A stretch of DNA of 64,000 bases from Thinopyrum elongatum. Taxonomy: Eukaryota; Streptophyta; Magnoliopsida; Poales; Poaceae. The first letter of the stretch is position 1, and every line of letters starts with the position of its first letter. Shown piece after piece: positions 30,818 through 43,563 of the stretch. The notes beneath the pieces are model-generated. The model was given only the letters and a program-made list of their open reading frames with translations, did no database searches and was not told the DNA's origin. Made by a program: the position numbers and the translations under genes. The stretch lies in the NCBI GenBank assembly GCA_011799875.1, contig CM022303.1:429025108-429089107 (forward strand), written 5' to 3'.

Positions 30818-33800
30818 TGTGGCACCCCGATCCGCTTGGAGCAGGGGGCCTTCGCACGTCAGCCCAGGATAACACCTGACGCACGACAGGTCCATGATAC
30901 AACATGCCAGGTACAAGAATATTCATCAAATACATGTATAGAGGATTACATCATTGACGAATACAATCATCTGGCATAGCTCTAAGGCTATCTAAATGGC
31001 GACGAAAGTCTTGGTTTGGTAGCATATCGACTCAAGCTGGGCTCCACAACTCACATGACGGGCAAGGTTACGGCCTAGCGCGACCAAACAAGCAAACAAT
31101 CCAGACACGACCTACAAACTGGCATGACACGCCAGGTCAGTACATTGAATGTACTTGCAAGACTACCAAATATATGGCATCCAAACAAACAGATGACAAA
31201 GCAAGAACCAAGCGCATGCAACAACCTATCTCATAACAAAACTAAGCATGGCATGATACTAACTAGAGACATAGATCAAACTAAGCATCAACATCATAGC
31301 ATCTACATAGCATGGCAATAACATGGCATATCAAAACATACTTCTAACATGGCAATAGCAAAACATGGCATAGCACCTCAAAACATGGCATAGCATAGCA
31401 TATCAAAACATGGCATAATCTAGCATTTCAATCAAAGCATGGCATGGCATCATGAAACTATGCTGAAAATAAACTACCAGTTACCTCTCGTGAAGACATA
31501 CAGTATTAACTTTATGCAACAACCTCTTACTCTGCCATGGCTCCTCGGAGCAAACTCATGACTCACCGAGATCTCATCTCGTGATCATATCAAAACATCA
31601 CCGTGACTTCTCATGACTATCTCATAGTCCAAGTCACCACATTCTTTATCGCACATTAGTTATCACATTAGTTATTTCAGATTTATCCTCCATTTCGACC
31701 AAGACCCGATAGTGTGACCTACTATGAACTGTGCCCATGATCGAGGACGCAGCTATCGATAGATTTAACACACACTCTGCAGAGGTTAGTACACTGTACA
31801 CACACCACGGAACCCATGGCCTCGCACTCCCATTCGGGTGGACCAACGGCGTTCCGACAAAACCGATCTATTGCCCATGACACTCTCCCAGCCACTCCGA
31901 CAAACTCCCCTCTGGGCTAAGTCATGGGTGGCCCCGTATCTACCAAAGACTCCCAACGGCCACCGTCGTGGCAAAACAATAAACGGTCCCAAACAAGGAC
32001 ATGTGCACATAAGCAAACTCGGGCTCACAAGGCTTATGTTGTCCTACCCGGCCAAGGTAGCGCTCGCGCATAACCTTCCCTCGTTAGAGGCACCAACGAG
32101 AGGCATGACAATAGACCCAGTTAGGACCTTCCCATAAAAGGAAAATGTGGCTGCACTGGAGAAGCTCGATTTGGTGGCACTATGACTCGATCCCATCGAT
32201 GACGGAGGTGGTTTGTTATTAAGTCATATTATTATCTTCTCCATCATCATCAACATTATGAGCATATTTAACATGAATGCAACAATGAGCATGTAGCATA
32301 CAAAGGCATTAACCAAAATACCAAGCTTCTCAAGTGAACAACTATAGCATATGGGACAAGGCGAAACAAAGCACTATCATATCAACAATGTAACAGAACC
32401 ATCATAGCATCGATACTACTGGCATGAAACTAGATCAAAACAGAGGCATGACATTATCAACAACAATATCCGAGCTAGCATGGCAGAAGATATCATGAAA
32501 GCAAAAGCATGACATGGCAAGCAATACAACATATACCACAACCAAACTAACGGCAGACAAAACAGATAAGAAACTACTGCAACTACGCACACACAAGGTG
32601 CAAGCAAAGTCAACATGCAAGTTCGGGGCTCATGATAAGAGGTTGGCTTGCCTGGGGGTCAAGGAATACTCCGGGAATGAATGCGATCACCTCACGGAAA
32701 AATTGCCGGAGAACGGTTCTCTCTCAGAGGGGCTGGATTAGGGCAGGGGTAAAATGGGCATTTTCAAAATGTGTAAACATCAAGAAAATATTCCCATCGG
32801 AAAGAGCTCGATGAACAGAGAACGTGATCACTGGAATCACCTCAATCGGAGTCACGGTTGCAAAGTTATGGCCGTTCACTTTTTAGGCAGAAAAGGGGCA
32901 AAACAGTGAACGTTCACAATATAACCTCTTCGGCGGGCGGGGCTAAAAACAGAAAGCGCACACTTCAGAATACGTTTTCGATAAAGAGGAAGCGTATTTC
33001 AGGCAATACGCCTTCAGAGTACAGAAAATGCAAAGAGGCCGAGGTGCCTCCACTTATCTGACGTGGAGCTCCTTGTCTCGCCGACACGTGGAGTCGCGCG
33101 GAGTGGTTCCCAACCGGCTGGTCTTCTTCTTCCTCCCGTGCGGAGTGCGCCTGGCCGAGGGAGGCGGCCACCTCAACTGCCTGCGATTCCGGCCACGGCA
33201 GGGGGCGTGTGACCTACCTATCTTCTCAAGGGAACGAGGCGCATCGAGCGGTGGTGGTTTCTGCTGCCGAAGAGCTCTGTAGAGGAAACAGTCGAGCTCG
33301 CGGCGGGGAGGGTCTGCGGTCGCTGGGGAACAAGGAACTACGGTGGGTGAAAGGAGAGGCCGAGGCCACGGGGAGATTCGCCGGAGTCAGGGGAATGCAG
33401 TGGTGGTGGAAGAATGGGGAAGAGCGCTGAGGATCACCGGAATTGGGCGGTTCCCGAGGCGGCGGCCATGGCGATGGGGAGGGTCGGGGAGAGACAACAG
33501 GAATGGATGGGCTGCTCGGGGAGGCGTGGAGAGAGGTGGAGGAGCTGCTGATGGTCTCCAAATGGTCTCGGGTGGGCTATGTATAGCCGGGGCGAAGATG
33601 CCGAGCCGAGCTCCGCCGTCCGAGTCGGGCCGAGGCTCTGCCGGTTGCAGAGGTCACGGGGAAGCACAGGAAGACAACGAGGTGGAAGCGGACGAGCCGC
33701 AGACGATCATGGAGACGAGCAATGCTCGAGGACACGAGGAAGAAGAGGACACCGAGGTAGAAGACGCCGGCGCTCATGGGCAGACACTGTGCGGCGATGA

Positions 33801-35564
33801 CGACGGCACGTCGAGGAAGAAAACGAAGGGGGAAAGAGATCCAGGGGGAAGAGGATGTCGAGGGGAAGCGGTTGGACACGTTTGGACGAACCAGAACCGG
33901 CCGGAGCAGGGCTGCCGACGAGAACAGTGTGCAGACCACCGATTTGGCCTGCTACAACCGTGGTCACCACCGACAAGGCGCGCTCTGGACTCCTTCAAGA
34001 TGCCAGCTCATGTCTAGCGTGAAGTCCTACCAAGATGGGTCAGAACCACGGTAATGAGCCGAGCAGAGGCACAGGGAGAAGAGAGAAACAAGCTTCACAA
34101 GTTTGTTGTAGCAAACTTGACCGCACTTTTGTGATTTACTTTGTGAGGTTAAGAGAGAAGCTTGATGTCAGGGAGGTTTAGGGGAGCAAGGACTACAGTG
34201 CTGCAAATTTTGAGCTGGTTTGGACAAGTATTTAGCATAGTTGCTGTGGAATAGCCAACTCTTACCAAATGATGAAGAAGCACTCACTAGGAGTGTTGGA
34301 TTGGGCTAAAACTTGGCAAAGCTTAATGATTTGGACAGATAATGATGCTGTCGAAATTTCATACCAAATGGGCTTGCCAAAATGGTACTTCCTTCACAGC
34401 TATCTTCTGTGCCCAGAAACTTGAGAAAAATCCTGAGGGAAAATGGCTAGATGAAATGAGCCAAAATGTTGTGGAGATAGGTTATGTGGATAGGAGAAGT
34501 CTTAGGAAAATTTTCAGACATAATGGAGCAAGATAAAATATACTTGCTTCACAAACTGAAAATTTGGACAGAAACAAAGAATTGATCCTGGGCTCACATA
34601 GATCAATGGAATGAGCTGAATTTTGGTGGAGACTAATGATTTGGGATATGTGAGAAGCTGGTAAAGTTTCATCCCATTTGGACACTCTATGAAGGTACTT
34701 CCTTCACAAAGTTGAAATCTGGTCAGAAACTTTGGAAAATTGCACAGGGATATTGGATGAAGGGATTGAGCTGATTTTTGGTATCCAGGGATGATTTATC
34801 AACATTAACCACCCTGCAAAATTTCATCTCAAATGGATTTAGGAATCAAGCACCTCCTTTGCAAAATTTCAGACAAGGCAGAAACTTGCATTGGATGATG
34901 TGCCCAATTTTTTAACTGTGGAACATGAGATTTGGATGGAACTAGTGAAGATATAGGAAGGACAAGCTCCACAAATTATTTGGGAATTTTTCTTGCTATA
35001 AAAACGGTAGTTCCTTTAGAAAGTGGCAAAAATGGAATATTGGCTTAAAATAGGAAAAGGCAATTTTCCTTATTTAATTATGGCCAATATTTTTGCCAGA
35101 GCTTGGATTAGGCCTAAATATCATCTCCACAAATTTTCATGAATTTTGGAGAAGGCTAGCTATGGCTTTGGATTTTATTCCTCAGAAAGACAAGAAACGG
35201 AATAAATCACAAATGAAAAATATTGCACAGGGCTTAGCAATATTTTTGCATGTACAAGGTTTAGAAAGGTAGGAGGGTCTCTGGGAATAATTGGGAGGAT
35301 CAACAGATTAAGGAAAATGATGGCTCCTTTGTATTCACAAAGCGCATATCCAAATTCCAAATTTTGGAATTAGGGTTTTGAGAGGGTTTGAGATGATGCA
35401 AATGAGATCTTGCCCACTAACAAAGACATGAGCAAGGTTTGAAAGGTTGGAAATGACAAGAATTATCAGAGTCATCCAGCAAACTCAGGAGAAAGATTGG
35501 GAAAATGATTGCCAGGAAGAAATAACAGCACAAAAATTGATAACCCAATTTTGGGGCTGTTACA
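30818..35564 (-). repeat. 5' LTR of element C (4747 bp)
   Basis: Pairs with 16278-21026. The core promoter counterpart is CTATGTATAG (33578-33587), changed by one base from CTATATATAG in the other LTR. It contains a minus-strand open frame at 33561-33226 (METISSSSTSLHASPSSPSI, 111 aa) starting about 20 bases after the TATA-like box. The other LTR keeps only 74 codons of it (19015-18791), and it is Ser/Pro-rich low complexity. Confidence 0.9.
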
Positions 35565-35569
35565 GGAGC

Positions 35570-37018
35570 TGTGAACCCTGTTGCAGACAACTTGTCTAGG
35601 TTAGAAAATGTTCTTGATGACCCACTGCCTATTGATGATAGCTTTCGTGATGAACAATTAGCTGTCATAAATGCTTCTCATAATACTCCATGGTATGCTG
35701 ATTATGCTAATTACATTGTTGCTAAATTTATACCACCTAGTTTCACATACCAGCAAAAGAAAAAGTTTTTCTATGATTTAAGACATTACTTTTGGGATGA
35801 CCCACACCTTTATAAAGAAGGAGTAGATGGTATTATTAGACATTGTGTACCTGAGCATGAACAGGAATAGATCCTACGCAAGTGTCACTCCGAGGCTTAC
35901 GGAGGACATCACGCTGGAGATAGAACTGCACATAAGCTATTGCAATCTGGTTTTTATTGGCCTACTCTCTTCAAAGATGCTCGTAAGTTTGTCTTGTCTT
36001 GTGATGAATGCCAAAGAATTTGTAATATTAGTAGACGTCAGGAAATGCCTATGAATTATTCACTTGTTATTGAACCATTTGATGTTTGGGGCTTTGATTA
36101 TATGGGACCTTTTCCTTCCTCTAATGGGTATACACATACTCTAGTTGTTATTGATTATGTTACTAAGTGGGTAGAAGCTATTCCAACTAGTAGTGCTGAT
36201 CATAACACCTCTATTAAAATGCTTGAAGAAGTTATTTTTCCGAGGTATGGAGTCCCTAGATATTTAATGACTGATGATGGTTCACATTTTATTCATGGTG
36301 CTTTCCGTAAAATGCTTGCTAAATATGATGTTAACCATAGAATTGCATCTTCCTATCATCCTCGGTCTAGTGGTCAAGTAGAATTGAGTAATAGAGAGAT
36401 TAAATTGATTCTGCAAAAGACTGTTAATAGATCTAGAAAGAATTGGTCCAAGAAACTTGATGATGCATTATGGGATTATAGAACTGCTTATAAAAATCCT
36501 ATGGGTATGTCTCCGTATAAAATGGTTTATGGAAAGGCTTGTCACTTACCTCTCGAACTAGAACATAAGGCATATTGGGCTATTAAAGAGCTCAATTATG
36601 ATTTCAAACTTGCCAGTGAGAAGAGGTTATTTGACATTAGCTCGCTTGATGAATGGAGAACCCAAGCCTATGAGAATGCCAAGTTGTTTAAAGAAAATGT
36701 TAAAAGATGGCATGACAAGAGGATACAAAAGCGTGAGTTTAATGTAGGTGATCATGTTTTGCTATACAACTGATATTTTGCAGGAAATCTTCTCTCTAAA
36801 TGGGAAGGTCCTTACATTATCGAGGAGGTCTATCGTTCCGGTGCCATCAAAATCAACAACGCTGAAGGCACAAACCTGAAGGTGGTAAACGGTAAAAAAT
36901 CAAACATTATATCTCAGGTAATCCCATAAATGTTGAGACCAATATAATTGACACCGTAACACCTGAGGAGTACATAAGGGACACTTTCCAGAATGTTTCA
37001 GACTCCGAAAAGGAATAG
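35570..37018 (+). pseudogene. Integrase part of element B pol
   Basis: Continues pol after element C. The frame runs [16 protein letters not shown] to 35869 and is broken by a stop. It then carries the H-H-C-C zinc-binding region (GGHHAGDRTAHKLL, then SCDECQRICNISRR). The core has FDVWGFDYMGPFPSSNGYTH (first Asp), YLMTDDGSHFIHGAFRK (second Asp) and YHPRSSGQVELSNREIK (Glu). A stop at 36771-36773 interrupts the C-terminal SH3-like module (LLSKWEGPYIIEEVYRSGAI). A further conserved tail reads NIIDTVTPEEYIRDTFQNVS before the end at 37018. Two stops mean that no full integrase can be made. Confidence 0.9.
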
Positions 37019-37351
37019 GTATGTGGTACGGTAAGTAAACCGACTCCAAAACTGTTATAATAGCAATTTTTCTCCGTTTTGGAATATTTAAAAAATTAGG
37101 AAAATTAAAAGTAGTCCGAGAGAGACACGAGGAGACCACAAGGGTGGAGGGCGCGCCCTACCCCCTGGGCCCGCCCCCTGCCTTGTGGCCAGCTCGTGTG
37201 CCCCCCGGACTCCATTTTCCTCCACAATACTTCTTTTGGTCGGTAAAAATTCATTATATAATCTCCCGAAGGTTTTGACCACCGTACCATGGCAAAATCC
37301 CCTGTTTTCGTTTTGAGCTGTTTTCTGCCAGAGTTTTCAAGGCCAGGCATC
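37019..37351 (+). other. Spacer after pol of element B with an LTR-like hairpin
   Basis: Contains CCACAAGGGTGGAGGGCGCG...CCTTGTGG at about 37135-37188. This is a relative of the LTR hairpin at 11670-11705 and 39555-39590, followed as in the LTR by GGCCCGCCCCC-type sequence and an AT-rich TATA-like stretch (ATTCATTATATAATC, 37249-37263). Confidence 0.5.
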
Positions 37352-37665
37352 ATGTCGACCTCCTCCTCCAACAACGCGGGCGACGATGCTTGGCTGATGA
37401 AGGTAGAGATGAAGAGAGAAGAACTTGGGAAACTAACGAGGATGATAAGATCAAGAAGGTCGCTGGAGATCAAGCTCCGGCAGCAGAAGAAGAAGACATC
37501 CTTGAAACTTACTATAATCATCTTACCCCTACTGAAATTGAAGCTTTCAAGATCATTGAAATAGTTTGTGTGCAAAATAAATATCTCATGCATGAAAATA
37601 TTCTTTTGCAAGAGCATATCACCGCACTCAAGGGCATTATTCATAAATTGGAGCATTTCCTATGA
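37352..37665 (+). pseudogene. Extra ORF downstream of pol in element B
   Basis: Starts MSTSSSNNAGDDAW at 37352 and, after a frame change near 37395, continues ADEGRDEERRTWETNEDDKI, LETYYNHLTPTEIEAFKIIE and a coiled-coil-like end HENILLQEHITALKGIIHKL before a TGA at 37663. An additional ORF between integrase and 3' LTR is characteristic of Athila-type elements. It has no envelope features (no signal peptide, no transmembrane segment). Function unknown; one frameshift. Confidence 0.6.
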
Positions 37666-39275
37666 TCGATGTGTGGCACTACTTCATCAACAACTCCATC
37701 ATCACCACCTCCGAAGAAAGCGACAAAAATACATGGGTATGGGCACTCCCCTTGGCAATTGCCAAGCTTGGGGGAGGTGCCCCGGTATCGTATCACCATC
37801 ACACCTTTACTTTTATCATTTTTCCTAGTTCGATCTTTTTGGTTATATCTTGATCTAGTAGAATAAAGTTTTAATATGATCTAGCTTTGAGTTTTGTTTT
37901 GATCTCTATCTATGTAATCGAGTCCGTGAGTTATATAATAAAGAGTAGTTTTGAGTTGAGGGCTTTGCTATCTTGCTATCTTGCTATGATCTTGAGGGAA
38001 TTAAAAAATAAAAAAAGGAATAAAAAGATCATATATTGATCTTATGGAGAGTAATGACTTCACATATAAAAGAGTATGATGAATAAAAGTTGTTGAGAGT
38101 TGACAAACATAGTTTTGGTCATTGTTGCAATTAATAGGAAGTAATAAAGAAAGAGAGGTTTTACATATCAATATACTATCTTGGACATCTTTTGTGATTG
38201 TGAGCACTCATTAAAATATGACATGCTAAAAAGTTGATGTTGGACAAGGAAGACAACATAATGGGTTATGTTTTCTTATATCCGAATAGAAGTTATATTG
38301 TCATGAATCATCCAACATGTTGAGCTTGCCTTTCCCTCTCATGCTAGCCAAATTCTTTGCACGAAGTAGAGATACTACTTGTGCTTCCAAACACCCCTTA
38401 AACCAGTTTTGCCATGAGAGTTCACCATACCTACCTATGGATTGAGTAAGATCCTTCAAGTAAGTTGTCATCGGTGCAAGCAATAAAAATTGCTCTCTAA
38501 ATATGTATGATCTATTAGTGTGAAGAAAATAAGCTTTATACGAACTTGTGATATGGAAGAAATAAAAGCGACGGACTGCATAATAAAGTTCTTTATCACA
38601 AGCGGCAATATAAAGTGACGTTCTTTTGCATTAAGATTTTGTGCATCCAACCATAAAAGCGCATGACAACTCTGCTTCCCTCTGCGAAGGGCCTATCTTT
38701 TATTTTTACCTTTTACCCTTATACAAGAGTCATGGTGATCTTCACCTCTCCTTTTTACACTTTTTCCTTTGGCAAGCACTATGTGTTGGAGAGATCCGGA
38801 TATATATATCCACTCGGATGTAGGTTTTCATAAAGTATTATTGTTGACATTACCCTTGAGGTAAAAGGTTGGGAGGTGAAACTATAAGCCCCTATCTTTC
38901 TCTGTGTTCGATTGAAACTTTGTACCCATAAGTATCGCGTGAGTGTTAGCAATTGTAAAAGACTAAATGATAGTTGAGTATATGGACTTGCTGAAAAGCT
39001 CTTTCCGATGTTATGATAAATTGCATATCCTTCAATGACTGAGATCATAGTTTGTTAGTTTACAATGAAGTTTCTGATTTATACTTTACCTTGTGAATGA
39101 ATTGTTACTTTAGCATAAGAAATTATATGACAATATATGTTACTGTTCTAAAGATGATCATGATGCCCTCATGTAAATATTTTATTTTATCGACACCTCT
39201 ATCTCTAAACAAGTGGACATATTTTTTGATATCGGCTTTCGCTTGAGGACAAGCGAGGTCTAAGCTTGGGGGAGT
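37666..39275. other. Non-coding 3' interior of element B
   Basis: AT-rich, no gene. It ends in the polypurine tract TAAGCTTGGGGGAGT directly before the 3' LTR. A near relative of that tract (GCCAAGCTTGGGGGAGGTGC) also occurs at 37760-37780, a common internal duplicate in this type of element. Confidence 0.6.
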
Positions 39276-40768
39276 TGATACATCCATTTTGCATCATGCT
39301 TTTATATTGATATTTATTGCATTATGGGCTGTTATTACACGTTATATCACAATATTTATGCCTATTCTCTCTTATTTTATAAGGCGTACATGCAGAGGGA
39401 GAATGCCGGCAGCTCCAATTCTGGACTGAAAAAGGAGCAAATATTAGAGACCTATTCTGCACAACTCCAAAAGTCCTGAAACTTCACGGAGAATATTTTT
39501 TGAAAATATAAAAAATATTGGGCGAAGAAAGCAACAGAAGGGGGCCACCTACATCCACAAGGATGGAGGGCGCGCCCTCCGGTCTTGTGGGCCCCCTGGC
39601 AGGCCCCCGACACCCATCTTCTGCTAGATGGTGTGTTTTGACCTGGAAAAAATCATCGGGAAGCTTTCGGGATGAAGCGCCACCGTCTCGAGGCAGAACC
39701 AATCTAGGGCTCCGGTGAAGCTGTTCTGCCGGGGAAGCATCCCTCCGGGAGGGGTAAATCATCACCATCGTCATCACCATCGATCCTCTCATCAAGAGGG
39801 GGTCAATCTCCATCAAGATCTTCACCAGCACCATCTCCTCTCAAACCCTAGTTCATCTCTTGTATCCGATCTTTGTCTCAAAACCTCAGATTGGTACCTG
39901 TGGGTTGCTAGTAGTGTTGATTACTCCTTGTAGTTGATGCTAGTTTATTTATTCGGTGGAAGATCATATGTTCAGATCCTTAATGATAATTAATACTCCT
40001 CTGATTATGAACATGAATATGCTTTGTGAGTAGTTACGTTTGTTCCTGAGGACATGGGAGAAGTCTTGTTATAAGTAATCATGTGAACTTGGTATTCGTT
40101 CGATATTTTGATGAGATGTATGTTGTCTTTCCTCTAGTGGTGTTATGTGAACGTCGACTACATGACACTTCACCATGATTTGGGCCTAGGGGAAGGCATT
40201 GGGAAGTAATAAGTAGATGATGGGCTGCTATAGTGACAGAAGCTTAAACCCTAGTTTATGCGTTGCTTCGTAAGGGGCTGATTTGGATCCATATGTTTCA
40301 TGCTATGGTTAGATTTATCTCAATTCTTCTTTCGTAGTTGCGGATGCTTGCGAGAGGGGTTAATCATAAGTGGTAGGCTTGTCCAAGGAAGGGTAGCACC
40401 CAAGCACCGTTCCACCCACATATCAAATTATCAAAGTAACGAACGCGAATCATATGAGCATGATGAAAACTAACTTGACAGTAATTCCCATGTGTCCTCG
40501 GGAGCGCTTTGCTTTATATAAGAGTTCGCCCAGGCTTGTCCTTTGCTACAAAATGGATTGGGCCATCTTGCTGCACCTTGTTTACTATTGTTACTTGTTA
40601 CCTGTTACGAATTATCTTATCACACAACTATCTGCTACCGAAAATTTCAGTGCTTGCAGAGAATACCTTGCTAAAAACTGCTTGTTATTTCCTTTTGCTC
40701 CTCATTGGATTCGACACACTTACTTATCGAAAGGACTATGATAGATCCCCTATACTTGTGGGTCATCA
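39276..40768 (+). repeat. 3' LTR of element B (1493 bp)
   Basis: Starts TGATACATCC and ends GGGTCATCA. TATA box TTTATATAAGAG near 40515; hairpin palindrome at 39565-39580. It is followed by the ATGAC duplication and the resumed integrase of element A. Confidence 0.92.
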
Positions 40769-40773
40769 ATGAC

Positions 40774-41171
40774 TCTAGCGGGTACTCCGAAATGGCAGAC
40801 CAATCCTTTTAAGAACTTGATAGCTGACTGTGCGGTCACCTTCCTCACGGGCTCCACTTCTGGCCACTTTGTAAACTTGTCGATTGCAACGTATAAGAAT
40901 ACAAAGCCCCCTGTAGCACGGGGGAAGGGGCCCAAGATGTCGAGCCCCTAGACCGAAAATGGCCATGACAAAGGGATCGTTTGGAGAGCTTGAGCAGGCT
41001 GATGATATTCTTGGAATGGAACTGGCAGGCTTCACAGTTGGTGACTAGCTCGATTGCATCTTGGAGGGCCATGGGTCAGTAGAAACTCTGCCGGAAAGCT
41101 CTTCCAACCAGGGCCCTTGATCCAATATGGGAGCCACACATACCCCTGTGTATCTCTACCAACAGTTCCTT
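40774..41171 (-). pseudogene. Integrase N-terminal and first core part of element A
   Basis: The minus strand reads a zinc-binding remnant (NCEACQFHSKNI near 41000) and MGPFPRATGGFVFLYVAIDK, FTKWPEVEPVRKV and GLVCHFGVPARVI, then is cut by element B; it resumes at 11389. A stop near 40950 and a frame change show decay. Confidence 0.85.
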
Positions 41172-43330
41172 TCATTCTTCCCGGCAAATGCACTTCAATT
41201 TCACACCGTTGGGCCTTCTTCTGTATAGCGTGTCGTCAACGAACTGATACATACTGGCCCTCCGGGCTACTCTTTCAGCTCCTTCTTGCTTTTCGGGAAG
41301 TTCTCCTGTTTGGAGGAAATGGACTATGTGTCGTGCCCAAGTTGGAGCCTGAGGCTCGGCAACAAGGACCAGCAGCACCTCCTCGTTCACGGGAGCGCAT
41401 GCCACAACCACAAAGACTTGTAGTTCGGCGGGAGGGTGGAGCTCGCCAATCGAAGGGGAGATGTTCCCGCTAAGCCCTCTACTGGGGGCTTCGGGAAGCT
41501 CTGCCTGGAGAGGTTTGCCGGAGTCCAGTTTCCTCCTCTTTCTGGCCATTGTTGCCGGGGATACGGAGGGTTGAGTCAGACGGAGAACAAAAGTCGGTGG
41601 TTCCTTAGGGAGTTTTTGCACAACGCACTTTGACAGATGATCAGCAATGCTGTTTTCCACATGCGGCACGAGCTCTGTTTGTAATCCATCAAAGCGCTCC
41701 TCCAACTTTCTCACTTCCTCTATGTGTGCCTCCATCAATGGGCTTTGATAATCCTTGTTTACTTGCCTCACCACAAGTTGCGAATCTCCATGAATTATCA
41801 ACTTCTTAATTCCCAGTTCTGTTGTGATCCTAAGCCTGGCAAGGAGTCTTTCATATTCTGCAGTGTTGTTGGTAGCCTTTTCCCCAGGGAGATGCATTTG
41901 AACTACGTACTTGAGGTACTCCCCAGTGGGAGCAACGAGAAGCACGCCAGCTCCTGCACCTTGTAGGGAGAAGCCACCATCAAAGTACATGATCCATTCT
42001 TGGGGTGCTTCCTTGCCGGGGATAACTGTCTCCAGCACTTCTTCACCAGGGGTAGGCGTCCACTCCGCAATAAACTCCGCTAGTGCTCTGCTCTGAATAG
42101 TTGACGTGCTTTCAAACTTCAAACCAAAGCTAGATAACTCCAAAGCCCACTCCACTATTTTGCCAGTGGCCTCAGGGTTCCTTAGTATGCGTTGCAAGGG
42201 GAAGCGGGTGACAACCGTGATCTCATGGGCTTGGAAGTAGTGGCGCAGTTTCCTTGAGGCCATGATGACGCGAAAGATCAACTTTTGCATGCCAGAGTAC
42301 CTTGACCTAGCCCCCTGCAGTAGGGAGCTGACGAAGTACACTGGCCGCTGCACTACCTTCTTCCTTGCCGTGACCTTAGAACTGTCTCCATTGCCCCACT
42401 CCTCCTTGTTTTGATCTGCATCTGACCTTGCCGGGACGAGTTCGCTTTCCTCTCCAGAGGGGACGGCAGTTGCGGCTGCTCCTTCATGTACTTCCCGTCC
42501 TTCATCTACTTCCCGTTGTGCCACCAGCGCTGCACTAACCACTTGATTGGTTGCCGCTAGGTATAGCAGCAACGACTCTTGTGGTTTAGGAGCGACTAAG
42601 GTGGGAACAGAGGAAAGATAGGTCTTCAAATCTTGCAGCGCAGCGTCCACCTCTGGGGTCCACTCCACGGGCCCTGCCTTCTTCAAGATTTTGAAGAACG
42701 GCAGGGCGCGCTCGGCAGACTTGGAAATGAACCTGCTTAGCGCGGCAACACATCCAGTGAAATGCCTCATGTCTTTAACTGTCTTTAGTGCTTGAATCTG
42801 CTCAATCGCCTTGATCTTGTCGGGGTTGGCCTCTATCCCCCGGTGGGACACAAAGAAGCCAAGTAGCTTGCCGGAAGGAATTTCAGCTTCAAGTTGATCT
42901 TGCGTAGATTTGTAAAGGTCTCTTCCAAGTCCTGAATGAGAGTCGATTTGTCCTTGGTTTTGGCCACTATATCGTCCATGTAGGCTTCAATATTCTTGTG
43001 CAGCTAGGACTCAAAGACAATCTGTACTGCTCTTGCAAAAGTGGATCCAGCACTTTTTAACCCAAAGGGCATCCGTACAAAACAGTACGTGCCACATGGG
43101 GTTATAAACGCGGTCTTCTCCTCATCTTCCTTGGACATGAAAATCTGGTGGTACCCGGTGTAGGCATCCAAAAAGGAAAGCAGGTCGCATCCAGAGGTGG
43201 AATCCACAATATGATCGATGCGCGGCAAGGGGAATGGGTCCTTCGGGCATGCTTTATTTAGATCTATGAAACTATGCAAAGCCTCCATTTCCCACTCGCC
43301 TAGCGCACTACCACTAGATCCACCAACCAA
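41172..43330 (-). pseudogene. Reverse transcriptase and two RNase H parts of element A
   Basis: The reverse transcriptase at 43330-42851 has DLNKACPKDPFPLPRIDHIV, FLDAYTGYHQIFMSKEDEEK, RMPFGLKSAGSTFARAVQ and the catalytic AYMDDIVAKTKDK at about 42955-42990; the frame breaks near 43003. The following 559-codon open frame (42851-41172) has the connection domain (FTGCVAALSRFISKSAERAL) and a first RNase H remnant (PQESLLLYLAATNQVVSAAL). A second, archaeal-type RNase H follows (EWIMYFDGGFSLQGAGAGVL, then NNTAEYERLLARLRITTELG and HGDSQLVV). The double RNase H is characteristic of the Tat lineage. The linker between pol domains carries an acidic insert rich in Glu and Ser. Confidence 0.85.
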
Positions 43331-43563
43331 GTTGGATGCAATACTCCTCTAACCAAACTAGCAGCTTCGAGTTTCTTGATCTCTTCGGCAATAAACTGCT
43401 GCCTCTCCAAAGCTTGCTTTCGGACCTTTTGTTTTATGGGCCGGGCATGTGGGCAGACAGCAAGGTGGTGCTCGATTACCTCCCTGGGAACACTGGGGAT
43501 GTCAAACGGTTGCCAAGCAAAAACATCGAGATTCGCCCGCAGGAAGGCAACGAGCGCTCTTTC

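Larger units (their letters stand above)
16278..35564 (-). mobile_element. Large LTR element C with 4.75-kb LTRs, hosts D
   Basis: Perfect 5-bp duplication GGAGC outside both ends (16273-16277 and 35565-35569). The orientation is minus. Reading that strand, the LTR starts TGTAACAGCCCCAAAATTGG and ends GGATCGGGGTGTCACA. A primer-binding-like TGGTATTAGAGC (iMet tRNA type) lies just inside the 35564-30818 LTR. A purine tract AAGGGGGGAAGGTT lies just before the 21026-16278 LTR. No protease, reverse transcriptase or integrase is found in the ~3 kb interior, so this is a LARD-type non-autonomous element. The layout recalls Triticeae LARDs such as Sukkula, but I cannot name the family. Confidence 0.88.
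11390..40768 (+). mobile_element. LTR retrotransposon B (Ty3/gypsy, Athila-like layout), hosts C and D
   Basis: Perfect 5-bp duplication ATGAC outside both ends (11385-11389 and 40769-40773). The LTRs (11390-12894 and 39276-40768) begin TGATAC and end GGGTCATCA. The internal order is gag, protease, reverse transcriptase, RNase H, [C inserted], integrase, then an extra ORF after pol. A polypurine tract (TAAGCTTGGGGGAGT, 39261-39275) precedes the 3' LTR. The extra 3' ORF and the FMDD reverse transcriptase fit the Athila branch; the branch assignment is by eye. Coding regions are broken by stops and frameshifts, so the copy is non-functional. Confidence 0.9.

Noticed and set aside
16278..35564. 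Reading element C as plus-strand because its low-coordinate end also starts with TG
   Set aside because: The polypurine tract at 21027-21045 and the iMet-type primer site at 30800-30812 fit only the minus orientation; the end then starts TGTAACAGCC.
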